Below, piece after piece: positions 49,772-57,132 of a stretch of 57,132 bases of DNA. Under the pieces are notes generated by a model that was not told the DNA's origin, did not search any database, and saw nothing but the letters and a program-made list of their open reading frames with translations. The position numbers and the translations under genes were made by a program. Source of the stretch: CAYPKG01 sp964411275 (GTDB taxonomy: Bacteria > Bacillota > Clostridia > Christensenellales > CAG-138); contig CAYPKG010000012.1 of assembly GCA_964411275.1 (NCBI GenBank), forward strand, positions 1-57,132, read 5' to 3'. Numbering within the stretch: position 1 is the stretch's first letter; the number at the start of each line of letters is the position of its first letter.

Positions 49772-51159
49772 TTATCTGTGCAAGGACAACCCCGGGGAAT
49801 CTCCAAACACCTCCTCCAAAAACTCCGCGGGGGCACGGGGCTTTGAAGGCATCTCCCCTCCCTGTGCCGGGGGGTTGCCCCCCTCGCCAAAACTGGGGGA
49901 GCGCTTAACCAGGCCCTGCACCCGGGCCTGCAAGTCCTTCACCTGGTCATTCAACGAGGCCGCCAGCGCCCGGGTGTCCATGGCGGTGGCCCCCTCCATA
50001 ATCAATGTGATTATGTCCTGGGGTTTGCCGGAACGAAGTATGCCCTTCACAGCCTTGATACGTTGGTCAACCTGCGCATTCCATTCAGGGCTCTGTTCAG
50101 ACCTGGTGTACATCCAATTACCGGCCTTCTGGACTTGCTGCAGCGCGGCTTCCGTGTCACGCTCAACATCCTCCATGAGCTTGACTGCGGATTCCCGCTT
50201 GGTTTCCGACTTCAGTGCCGCCTGGGTCTGTTCCCAGTCCTTGAGAGCCGCGCTGCGAGCCTGGGAAAGCTCATCAAATTCCGCAGCCAGGTTGACCAAG
50301 GCCCCCTGGAGGGAGTAAGGCTCGCTTGCCAGCATGTCGGACAAATCCTCCGGCGTCTTGCTTCCCGTCAGAAGTTTCTTCATCAGCTCCTGGGCCTCCT
50401 CCGGCGACTTGCCAAACCGGACCGCCGCCGCCACCCCCCGCTGCGCCACAGAAGTCATGGGCTTGTCAAACCGGTCTTTGAACGCCTGGGTCTCCGCCAG
50501 ATCATACTTGGCCAACTTGGTTTCATAGTCCCGCACCGCCGCCCTCAACCGGGCCACTTCTTCCACAGCGCCATCAGCCTGCTGTTCAGACATCTTGGCA
50601 AGCATTGCCTCCTGGGCTTTGACCTTATCCCGAAGTTCCCGCCGCTCCTGCTTAAGTTTCTGCCAGGCCTTATTCGCCTTTTCATCCTGTTGAACAGACA
50701 ACGGCGCCGGTTCTTCAGGCTCCCCAAAGCCTTCTTCCACTGGAGGAGGAGTTGTCACTGAATCAGTAGGTTGACCTCCCAAAACATCCGGGGGAATCAA
50801 CACCGGAGGCGGAGGCTCCTGCCCAGAAGGTTCCTGCTTGGGAGGCTCCTGCTTGGGAGGCTCCTNNNNNNNNNNNNNNNNNNNNNNNNNNNNNNNNNNN
50901 NNNNNNNNNNNNNNNNNNNNNNNNNNNNNNNNNNNNNNNNNNNNNNNNNNNNNNNNNNNNNNNNNGGAGGCTCCTGCCCAGAAGGTTCCTGCTTGGGAGG
51001 CTCCTGCTTGGGAGGCTCCTGCTTGGGAGGCTCCTGCGGGTCCCCAGTATCATCCATCAGCCCCGAAATCAAGTTGGTGAGTTCTGAGCTGGCAGTCCCC
51101 ACCCCGGTTTTTTGTGGTTGGTTTGCGAGGAAGACCCCGCTATTAGTGTTACGACTCAT
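49772..51159 (-). CDS. Scaffold-like protein with EPPKQ repeats, broken by assembly gap
   Basis: Read as one gene across a 100-N gap. The N-terminal part (starting MSRNTNSGVFLANQP) ends in tandem EPPKQ and EPSGQ pentapeptides (15-bp DNA units). After the gap the same repeats continue and lead, in another frame, straight into the rest of the protein (PPPPVLIPPDVLGG). The frame change is explained by the arbitrary gap length. The C-terminal 300 residues are charged coiled coil (KLKQERRELRDKVKAQEAML) ending near FLEEVFGDSP, typical of scaffolding proteins, which lie between portal and capsid genes. A separate GTG start at 50803 for the second part seems unlikely. Confidence 0.75.
50866..50965. 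other. Assembly gap (100 N) within 15-bp tandem repeat
   Basis: Exactly 100 N, flanked on both sides (50806-50865 and 50966-51045) by 15-bp tandem units encoding EPPKQ/EPSGQ. True length unknown; frames on the two sides disagree by one. Confidence 0.95.
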
Positions 51160-51466
51160 TTCGCATACTCCTCAGTATGGCTTTGCTTCCATAATCGGGA
51201 AATAGCTCCCGCGGCTTCTCTCCGCCCTTTGCAAATCGCAGGGGCGAGGAAAGGAAATCCAGCACAGAATTGGCCCCGACACCACGGCCATGCTGGTACA
51301 AACACGCATAAGGGTCAACGGCCCCCTCGGGCAGGGGTGTTGGTCTGGCCATTTCACGAGCCGCCGCCAGCACCACCTTGGTGATTTCATTTTCAGACCA
51401 CTGCTGAAAATTCTGTCGCCCCTCCGCAGTCTCCAAAGATTTCAATATCCTATCGTACGCTGTCAT
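51149..51466 (-). CDS. Small protein between portal and scaffold genes
   Basis: A 105-residue protein with a helical N-terminus (YDRILKSLETAEGRQNFQQWSENEITKVVLAAAREMA) and a C-terminal stretch LDFLSSPLRFAKGGEKPRELF. AAGGAGAGG lies about 7 nt before the ATG. It overlaps the scaffold start by 11 nt. Position suggests a minor head or assembly protein; no family recognised. Confidence 0.6.
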   Translation of the reverse strand: MTAYDRILKSLETAEGRQNFQQWSENEITKVVLAAAREMARPTPLPEGAVDPYACLYQHGRGVGANSVLDFLSSPLRFAKGGEKPRELFPDYGSKAILRSMRNES

Positions 51467-51484
51467 CTAATTACCTCTCCTTGT

Positions 51485-53851
51485 TTATTCCTTGTTGGTG
51501 GCCTGCTGCCTCGCCAACGCCATGTCGGCCTGCGCTTTCTGGGCAGCCAATTGCAGTTTGACCGCCTGCTCCTCGGCCCGCAGTCTGATATTGGCCTCCG
51601 CCTTGTCATGGGCGATTTTCAATTGCTCCTCAGTCTTCATCTCCCGCATTTTGTTCAGACTTCCCTGTTTCATACTGATCTCATACAGCTTGGCCTCCAG
51701 GTCACGATCTCGCTTGATGGCCTCAGCCTCGGCAAGAGCCTGTTGCTGCTGACCCTGGGCCAACGCCGCCTCCTTGGCCTGACGTTTGACTTCCTGTTCA
51801 AGCATGCTTACCACTGAGCCCGCCTCCTGAATAAACTGGGTGATCTGCTTGACAAAACCCCCATACCGTTTATCCTGGCCAAGGGCCTGCAAATGCTCGG
51901 CAATGTGCTGCAAGGCCAAACGCGCCGTTTGATAAGCCCTGGCCGGATCCCCTGAGAACTGCCGCTGTTGGACAGCCTGCAGCAAGGGCAGTAACCGCTG
52001 CACAAACACATTGATATGAATCTTATGGGACTGATCGGATCCAACCACCACAGCGGACCCCTCTTCAACATCATTATATTCAAGCATCGCAATGGAAGTC
52101 TCATTGGAGGCAACTGTGTCACGATCCACCGGGGTCACATATTTGAGCGCGTTCCGGTAGCCCACACGAGCCGCCACCCAGTCACGCAGGGCGTTCTTCT
52201 TGCCCATTTCATCAAAACCCGCACTGGCGGACAAAAGCTGGTTGGTTATGTCATACTTGACTCCCATACTACCCAGACCAATCGACCGGAAAGCGGACAC
52301 ACGAAACCATTTGTCCCATTCCAAAATAAACTCTTTGGGCACACCCCGATCCAAGCAACGCTTGTAGAATTCCCTGGCTCCCTCTCCTCCGGGGTAGTTC
52401 ACCTCAGTGTCAGTCAACACATCCTTGTTGCACAAACGACGCATGATTTCACGGTACAATTTGTCCAAATGAACATACTTAGAGGCGATGGCCGCCTTTT
52501 CAAACCGGGCTTCCTTGCTGACCTCCTCGACAACCTGCCGGGCGGTCTTTTCCGCCCCCTTGTCCACAGACTCATTATGCTGCCTGTAGGTGCCTGTGTT
52601 GTTCATCATCACTTCCTCTGACACCCGTCTCAAGGCAATCAGCGGCTGTATCTGAGGCTGGAATGTGGACTGAACAGCATTGAGCCCCGGAGGAAGAATG
52701 GTAAGAGGTCCATGCTGCAACATCTGCAAACGGGACAAATCAAGTTGGGTGTCCGGGCGAAGCAACAACGCCGAGGACATAAACCCGGCATCAAACACCC
52801 GGCAAAGAAATCTGTTGCTCAAATCATCATGCTGGGCCATAAATGAGGCAACCCCCCGGATGCTTCGGGCATAACCATCCCCATAATTATATGGCATCCA
52901 CCAAAGCACATTGGACAACTTGTCATACCGGGAGTACCCCTCGAAAAGGAACATCGGCCCCACTGATGTGGACTCCGGAACAATCAGGTGACTGACTTTC
53001 CGATCTTCCGAGACTTCCTTTACAAACACATGCACAATACGCAAACGGTTAAACTGTTTTTGCTGAAACTCCGAGTCATTGTTGCGGGCCATCTGCTGCA
53101 CGGATTCCCAGGTGGAACGCTGAAATTTATCCTCCCCACTGGCCGCATCTCCACCTTGGAAAGTACAGATAAGCAGTTCTTTTAGTCCCGCAATATTCCA
53201 CCCGCGGTCCTTGGACAACTCCTCATTCTCCAAAATTTCAAAAGCCTCCGAGACAGACATTTCATCCCGGACCATGACCAAATCGTTTTTGTCAATCTCC
53301 ACGCTGGCCTTGGCGTCCATGAGTAAATTGCCGCGATGAAAAGCCTTCAAACGCCAATCCCACTCATTCTCAAACAGCCCAAAACCAATTCCGTAAGCCT
53401 CACTATCCCGACCCACCAGATCCATGCACGGAAGAAACCCGTCCCAATTAGACACCAGCTCGGTAAATTCCTCAGCGACAACCGCGCAATGGTGATACAC
53501 TTCAGGCATTTCTGAAACCACCTGCAAGGGCCGGCATTCAATCAACGTGGGCACCTCGATAAACAGCTCATGCCACGCCGCGGCCCGGGCATCCAAATTG
53601 GCCCTCATGGACATGAAGTTGACATTCACAAGGTGCCCCAGGCCCATTTCCTGCAATTCGGCATCATCATAGGGCGGGTTGCCATCAATCATACCCTGAA
53701 GAGTGGCCCTACGGGGGGCCTCGTTTTGAGAGTCCTCCTGCTTCAACCTGCGAAACAACTCGCAAACAGCATCCGCCGTCGCCAACCGGCGCCGGGGAGG
53801 CGTCCCTTCGGGGGTCACATTCTGCATTTCAAATTTTGCATTCGTTTCCAT
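51485..53851 (-). CDS. Portal protein
   Basis: A 788-residue portal of the long podovirus type (N4-like portals are of similar length). The body is beta/alpha-rich with WDWRLKAFHRGNLLMDAKAS, NVLWWMPYNYGDGYARSIRGVA and GPLTILPPGLNAVQSTFQPQI, which is the stem-wing region of portals. The last 130 residues are a long coiled coil (QAKEAALAQGQQQQALAEAEAIKRDRDLEAKL) expected to form the barrel or crown. It is the ring through which DNA enters the head. The gene follows the Cys-rich gene by one nucleotide. Full-length, with no visible defect. Confidence 0.82.
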   Translation of the reverse strand: METNAKFEMQNVTPEGTPPRRRLATADAVCELFRRLKQEDSQNEAPRRATLQGMIDGNPPYDDAELQEMGLGHLVNVNFMSMRANLDARAAAWHELFIEVPTLIECRPLQVVSEMPEVYHHCAVVAEEFTELVSNWDGFLPCMDLVGRDSEAYGIGFGLFENEWDWRLKAFHRGNLLMDAKASVEIDKNDLVMVRDEMSVSEAFEILENEELSKDRGWNIAGLKELLICTFQGGDAASGEDKFQRSTWESVQQMARNNDSEFQQKQFNRLRIVHVFVKEVSEDRKVSHLIVPESTSVGPMFLFEGYSRYDKLSNVLWWMPYNYGDGYARSIRGVASFMAQHDDLSNRFLCRVFDAGFMSSALLLRPDTQLDLSRLQMLQHGPLTILPPGLNAVQSTFQPQIQPLIALRRVSEEVMMNNTGTYRQHNESVDKGAEKTARQVVEEVSKEARFEKAAIASKYVHLDKLYREIMRRLCNKDVLTDTEVNYPGGEGAREFYKRCLDRGVPKEFILEWDKWFRVSAFRSIGLGSMGVKYDITNQLLSASAGFDEMGKKNALRDWVAARVGYRNALKYVTPVDRDTVASNETSIAMLEYNDVEEGSAVVVGSDQSHKIHINVFVQRLLPLLQAVQQRQFSGDPARAYQTARLALQHIAEHLQALGQDKRYGGFVKQITQFIQEAGSVVSMLEQEVKRQAKEAALAQGQQQQALAEAEAIKRDRDLEAKLYEISMKQGSLNKMREMKTEEQLKIAHDKAEANIRLRAEEQAVKLQLAAQKAQADMALARQQATNKE

Positions 53852-54418
53852 TTACACCTCGACTTCACTTGAATGTACCCAACACTCGACAGGGTAATTT
53901 TCATTCTTTGGGACGTTTGCCACATGAACCTTGGCGGCAAGCGCCACACAATCAACCGCGCACACACCCAGCCACCCGTCCCTCGGGCTCTTTGCCCCCA
54001 CAAGCCGCTGGGCCCAGCGGATCAGCCCCACGCAGGAGGGGCACATTCTCCGATCATTAAAAGGACACCGCCCGCAAAGCTCAACGCGCCTGCTGACCTC
54101 TCCTGGCGAGACACGAGCCTGACTGGCCACAAGGGCCACCGTGGCCGATTTGATCTGGGGTAGCGTAACCCCCCGAACCGCCGGGCGTCCCTCTGCATCC
54201 CCATAACAAAAACCTTCCGGGACATGCCTGCAGATGTAATCCTCCACTATGTCCGCCAAATCAGGGGGGACCGCAAGAGAATTGGCCAGAAGATGACTTT
54301 TGATCTGGTCAAGCAAGTGGCGCATAGTGGCCCCCTCAAAGGGGGCCCCCGTCTCCGGGACCACAAAAAAGTAAACGCTACCGGGAGGCACCACATTTTT
54401 TGCTCGAAATTTTAGCAT
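53852..54418 (-). CDS. Cys-rich zinc-binding-like protein before portal
   Basis: A 188-residue protein. The N-terminal half is alpha/beta (VYFFVVPETGAPFEG; MRHLLDQIKSHLL). The C-terminal half has a cysteine array: ELCGRCPFND, MCPSCVGL, then VCAVDCVALAAKVHV and PVECWVHSSEVEV, so two zinc sites are likely. I have seen such proteins beside portal genes in podoviruses but know no function. The start overlaps the stop of the 38-residue gene upstream (ATGCTAA). It is followed directly by the portal gene, in one operon. Confidence 0.62.
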   Translation of the reverse strand: MLKFRAKNVVPPGSVYFFVVPETGAPFEGATMRHLLDQIKSHLLANSLAVPPDLADIVEDYICRHVPEGFCYGDAEGRPAVRGVTLPQIKSATVALVASQARVSPGEVSRRVELCGRCPFNDRRMCPSCVGLIRWAQRLVGAKSPRDGWLGVCAVDCVALAAKVHVANVPKNENYPVECWVHSSEVEV

Positions 54419-54528
54419 AGGCCTCCTTTCGTCTCCGCGGCAAGCACGGTGCCAAACAACCGGCTACGATCATCAAATTTAGCGACCCGGTCAAACGTTC
54501 TTTGGATGTTTGGTTGTCCCTTTTTCAT
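54412..54528 (-). CDS. Very small basic protein (38 residues)
   Basis: A 38-codon gene (MKKGQPNIQRTFDRVAKFDD and on) with a strong AAGGAG site 8 nt before its ATG. It overlaps the stop of the previous gene by ATGA and the start of the next by 7 nt, so it is translationally coupled on both sides. Because of these features I call it real despite its size. Function unknown. Confidence 0.6.
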   Translation of the reverse strand: MKKGQPNIQRTFDRVAKFDDRSRLFGTVLAAETKGGLC

Positions 54529-54929
54529 AACGCAAACTCCTTAAAAGCACGCAATATCAATTCAAGATTTTGGGTGACCATGGCCGCTATAAGAACCGCA
54601 GTGATCGGCCACTTCAGAAGCAGAACAAACCCGAGTGTACTTCCTGCCTGGGTTTTGAAGACGCAATGGTCGTCATGATCCTTCGCCACCTCATGCTTGA
54701 TTTCTTCCCGGTCGGCCTCCCGGCGCACCCGATCCTCAACCAGCATCAACACAGTCATGAGCAGGGTCTCACTCATCGCCTGGATTTTATCCGGCGCCCC
54801 ATTCGCTGATGCGGATGCCGCGGCGATGTACTCGTAGAGCTGTTCCTTCTGATCGAACCCAAGCCCCGATTCCCGTAACATATCCGACAACCGACGAATC
54901 CTATCTGACATGACCGGAGACAACCCCAT
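54525..54929 (-). CDS. Small membrane protein, possible holin
   Basis: A 134-residue protein from the ATG at 54929 (AAGGGGG about 6 nt upstream); an upstream in-frame extension to GTG near 55050 is possible. The N-terminal 90 residues are helical and charged. A C-terminal hydrophobic segment (LGFVLLLKWPITAVLIAAMV) crosses the membrane, followed by LELILRAFKEF. Membrane insertion and position near lysis-type genes make a holin or spanin partner plausible. The orientation cannot be read from sequence. Confidence 0.5.
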   Translation of the reverse strand: MGLSPVMSDRIRRLSDMLRESGLGFDQKEQLYEYIAAASASANGAPDKIQAMSETLLMTVLMLVEDRVRREADREEIKHEVAKDHDDHCVFKTQAGSTLGFVLLLKWPITAVLIAAMVTQNLELILRAFKEFAL

Positions 54930-54981
54930 TATAACCCCCTTCGTCCCTGACCAACCCGTTCCAAACGCCCGCTCGGTCGCT

Positions 54982-55002
54982 GGCTCCCTCCGGGAAGGAG
55001 CC
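54982..55002 (-). promoter_or_regulatory. Hairpin in the leader of the membrane gene
   Basis: A 6-bp perfect stem (GGCTCC / GGAGCC) with a nine-base loop, 53 nt before the 54929 start. No T tract. If translation starts further upstream the hairpin is inside the coding region. Confidence 0.35.
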
Positions 55003-55095
55003 CCGCTTCCAGGGGTGTGTACGTTGTCGGTGTGGTTGATTTCATCGTTCACTATGGCTATATCTCGTACAATACCATTAACGGGGGGGGTTGGG

Positions 55096-55278
55096 TCAAT
55101 CGGTTTTTGAGTCCAGGTGCTCGATAGCCGCGTCGAAGAAAGGAGTGTCCGTGGGAACAATAGCGTAATCAGGGATGTCATCAGAGGGGTGGAAAACTCC
55201 AGGTGGCGACATGACTGAACACCCGGCGAAGATGGCCGCAACGGCCTGGTTGCTCATCTCGAATCCTGCGTCAGTCAT
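55096..55278 (-). CDS. Small protein, possible lipoprotein
   Basis: A 60-residue protein with GGAGGG 8 nt before the ATG, overlapping the previous stop by 8 nt. A short hydrophobic stretch AVAAIFAGCS resembles a lipobox, but no basic residue precedes it. The remainder is acidic and Pro-rich. An outer-membrane spanin (Rz1 type) is possible given the neighbouring membrane gene; otherwise unknown. Confidence 0.5.
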   Translation of the reverse strand: MTDAGFEMSNQAVAAIFAGCSVMSPPGVFHPSDDIPDYAIVPTDTPFFDAAIEHLDSKTD

Positions 55279-55906
55279 TTGTGCTGCCCTCCGGTGTCTC
55301 GTACTCCACCGCGCCCGCGTCCGTCACCGTCCAGTCCGGAATGTCCAGACACCCGCCGCACCCGCCCACCATCGACGCCAGCAGCACCAGCACCGTCAGC
55401 TTGCGCCACACCTTAGCCAGCCACGAGTTGACCACCTGCGCGGCCAGCCACGTCTTCATCCGCACCGCCCAGGGGATGCAGCCCTTCTGCTTTCCGTACT
55501 CGCGCCACATGATAGCCAGATGCTTGTTGCTCCAAGTCCGAACCTCGTCGGCGGTCATGCCGTTCGCCTCGGCGATCTCGTCCGCCCATGTCCAAATGAG
55601 ATCGTGGAACAGGCTCGCCTCGATGCGCCCGTCGTCGTAGTCGGCAATGACCGACGGCCCGTTCCAATACCCTGTCGTCGCCGCGAACGGCTCGGCGCGG
55701 AATCGTACGTTGTCGTCGTCGTTGCTCACGATTTGGAGGACGTGATTCGACCAATTCACGCCGCCAGCCCCGTCGCCGGAAACACAAACGTCGGCGGGCT
55801 CAAGCAGGGCATAGTACCCGCTCGCCTCGTCACGCAGATATTTCACGGCGTGATTCAACGCCTTGTAGACCGTCCTGCCCGACGCCACAATTACAGCTGT
55901 CTTCAT
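55271..55906 (-). CDS. Hypothetical protein with C-terminal lipobox-like segment
   Basis: A 211-residue protein. The first 150 residues are alpha/beta and contain ASLFHDLIWTWADEIAEANG and IPWAVRMKTWLA, which resemble the DUF1353 family of phage proteins; this is only a resemblance. Near residue 175 a basic-hydrophobic-cysteine segment (KLTVLVLLASMVGGCGGCLD) looks like a lipoprotein signal placed inside the chain. An internal ATG (MKTWLA) could give a 62-residue lipoprotein. The gene ends 8 nt into the next and starts in an ATGA overlap with the previous. Confidence 0.58.
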   Translation of the reverse strand: MKTAVIVASGRTVYKALNHAVKYLRDEASGYYALLEPADVCVSGDGAGGVNWSNHVLQIVSNDDDNVRFRAEPFAATTGYWNGPSVIADYDDGRIEASLFHDLIWTWADEIAEANGMTADEVRTWSNKHLAIMWREYGKQKGCIPWAVRMKTWLAAQVVNSWLAKVWRKLTVLVLLASMVGGCGGCLDIPDWTVTDAGAVEYETPEGSTND

Positions 55907-57132
55907 TTCCGCGCCCCCCTAATGACGTTGGTTCGGCGGCCGTTGGTGCCGACGATGACGAACGCGAATTCGGTCGCCGCGTCGAACGCCGCCGCGTTCC
56001 AGCCGTTGTACCCGCTGTGGATGTTTTTGAAATCCCGCGTCGTCCGGCTGGTCGAGATCCAGTCGAACTTGCCGCCCTGCCATTTGCCGGCCTTGTCGCG
56101 GTAGAACAGGCAGGCCAGCGTCTTGCTGGCGTCGCCCTTGTCCCCCGCCCCCAGTTGCTCGCACCCGCCGCGCACCCACCGATAGCTCATGCCGTTTGAT
56201 TTGACGGACAGAGAGCCGATCTCAACGCCCTCATGCCGCGCCGCCTTCGAGCCGTTGAACCCGCCCATGCTCCAGTTGAGCGCGGAATAGGCCATGGCAT
56301 CCCCTCCAGATCCTCCCTGCGGCGGCGGCGCAACCGCTCCACCTTCCCAGTTGCCCACGGCGAACGCGCCGCCCGCCAGCGCGGCCTCGCACAGGCTCCG
56401 GTTGGGCTTCCTGTCCAACTCGAAAAACACCAGCGGCTTGCCGACCTTCGCCTTCACGCGGCGCGATTCCGCCTCGATCCAGTCCGCCGACTTCCCCGGA
56501 TCGACCTGATAACAGACGAAATCGGCCACGCCCGCGAACGCATGTCGCCCGCTCGTTTCGTGCGTCCCAACCGGCCCGCTGAACTCCGCACGAATCGCCG
56601 CAACCAGCGCGGACACCTGCGAGGCGGAAAAGTACTCGTCCAGCTCCAGCCCGGCCACGACGGCGGTAGCCTCTGCGAACAACCCAGCCGCCTTCACGCC
56701 GCGCACGTGCGCCCCGAAGTCACGCGCCTCGGCATGGTTGTAGCTCGCCGAATCGTCCGCGAATAGCCACAGCACCACGGCCATTCCCTTCGCCCGCGCC
56801 TTGCTGATCCTGCCGCGCATGTCCGCGCTCGGCGCGTACCCCGCGAACTCACCATCGCCCTGATTCGAGGTGAACCAATGCACCGTGTTGCACCCCTGCG
56901 TCTTCGCCCACGCCAGCCGCCTGTCGAACTCCGCTTCGGGCATCGCGGGCGAGAGCATGTTCATGTGCCGCGTCTGCGCGTTCGATCCCTGCCAGCACGA
57001 GGCCAGCGTCGCCCGCTCAAGCGGGGGCACGGCTCCGGGCTCCGTCGGATCGGCGGGAGAGTCCTCGGCCTGCGCGATCTTCTCCAGGGCAATGCGAATC
57101 CTTTCTACAGCCCTGTCAAATTCCGCCTGCAC
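55903..57132 (-). CDS. TIM-barrel glycosidase-like protein, partial at window edge
   Basis: 409 residues are visible, reaching the window edge at a GTG, so the true start may lie beyond. Residues about 55-260 look like a glycoside-hydrolase TIM barrel: NTVHWFTSNQGDGEFAGY, KGMAVVLWLFADDS, AGLELDEYFSAS (possible acid residues), VCYQVDPGKS and FFELDRKPN. A Gly/Pro linker (APPPQGGSGG) leads to a C-terminal beta domain of about 130 residues that probably binds glycan or cell wall. It may be a lysin or a depolymerase. Codon use here is visibly more GC-rich than in the portal region. Confidence 0.6.
   Translation of the reverse strand: MQAEFDRAVERIRIALEKIAQAEDSPADPTEPGAVPPLERATLASCWQGSNAQTRHMNMLSPAMPEAEFDRRLAWAKTQGCNTVHWFTSNQGDGEFAGYAPSADMRGRISKARAKGMAVVLWLFADDSASYNHAEARDFGAHVRGVKAAGLFAEATAVVAGLELDEYFSASQVSALVAAIRAEFSGPVGTHETSGRHAFAGVADFVCYQVDPGKSADWIEAESRRVKAKVGKPLVFFELDRKPNRSLCEAALAGGAFAVGNWEGGAVAPPPQGGSGGDAMAYSALNWSMGGFNGSKAARHEGVEIGSLSVKSNGMSYRWVRGGCEQLGAGDKGDASKTLACLFYRDKAGKWQGGKFDWISTSRTTRDFKNIHSGYNGWNAAAFDAATEFAFVIVGTNGRRTNVIRGARK

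Noticed and set aside
50803..51159. Two separate genes on each side of the 50.9-kb gap
   Set aside because: The same EPPKQ/EPSGQ repeats are on both sides and lead in frame into the coiled-coil part. The frame difference is due to the arbitrary 100-N length.
55096..55278. Firm call of an outer-membrane spanin
   Set aside because: The AGC lipobox-like stretch lacks a basic start and the hydrophobic part is short, so only a possible lipoprotein is noted.
1..57132. tRNA, rRNA or CRISPR array
   Set aside because: I saw no cloverleaf with a matching T-loop, and no regularly spaced repeats with unique spacers on either strand. The tandem repeats found are coding linkers or a short leader repeat.
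1..57132. Genetic code 15 (TAG read as Gln)
   Set aside because: The 5,680-codon gene, portal, PolA and primase contain no in-frame TAG, so TAG is not used as a sense codon in this window. Only stop avoidance is supported.
1..57132. Integrase, excisionase or CI-type repressor
   Set aside because: No tyrosine or serine recombinase motif is present. The HTH proteins at 877 and 19098 are better read as an early regulator and a possible small terminase.

Overview
The window is almost wholly one tailed-phage genome (or a long part of one) of podovirus type. It has a family A DNA polymerase, a primase-helicase, portal, scaffold, major capsid, short-tail neck/nozzle and collar-fibre genes, and three large internal (ejected) proteins. 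It shows no tape measure, sheath, integrase, repressor module or tRNA, so a lytic phage is likely. Strong Shine-Dalgarno sites, sigma70-like promoters and Sec-type signal peptides ending in AxA suggest a Gram-negative-type bacterial host. The host phylum cannot be read from the sequence. Three runs of exactly 100 N mark joins in the assembly.

Layout. Positions 1-19742 are on the plus strand and hold the early and replication arm. First come small unknown proteins, an HTH protein and an SF2 helicase, then a T4-like rIIA/rIIB pair. After these come a GP88-like protein, a run of small proteins, and a recombination block (Cas4/RecB-like nuclease, possible ssDNA-binding protein, RuvC-like resolvase). 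The arm ends with an exported lysozyme, PolA, a PrimPol/SF3 primase-helicase and an HTH protein that may be the small terminase. Positions 19729-57132 are on the minus strand and hold the virion and lysis arm. Read in transcription order it runs: glycosidase-like protein, membrane and small proteins, Cys-rich protein, portal, scaffold with EPPKQ repeats, terminator and promoter, major capsid. Then come four consecutive genes with N-terminal signal peptides, a small protein, a cytoplasmic collar fibre, nozzle and adaptor proteins, two internal virion proteins and a giant 17-kb gene. The two arms converge and their last genes overlap by 14 nt. No large terminase gene was found; it probably lies beyond the right edge.

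The most striking gene is the giant minus-strand gene (about 5,680 residues). Its middle part carries what I read as the two double-psi beta-barrel catalytic segments of a crAss gp14/YonO-type single-chain RNA polymerase, including a DGDGD triad. Further on it has a Rossmann-like domain, an HEXXH metallopeptidase-like domain, a RecD2/Dda-like SF1 helicase and a C-terminal large-polyvalent-protein domain. Near-identical DNA repeats separate several of these modules. A packaged RNA polymerase would explain how the plus-strand arm is first transcribed, as in phage N4 and crAss-like phages, but with different companions. The second unusual system is the cassette of exported proteins between capsid and fibre genes, one of which carries a tail-collar domain.
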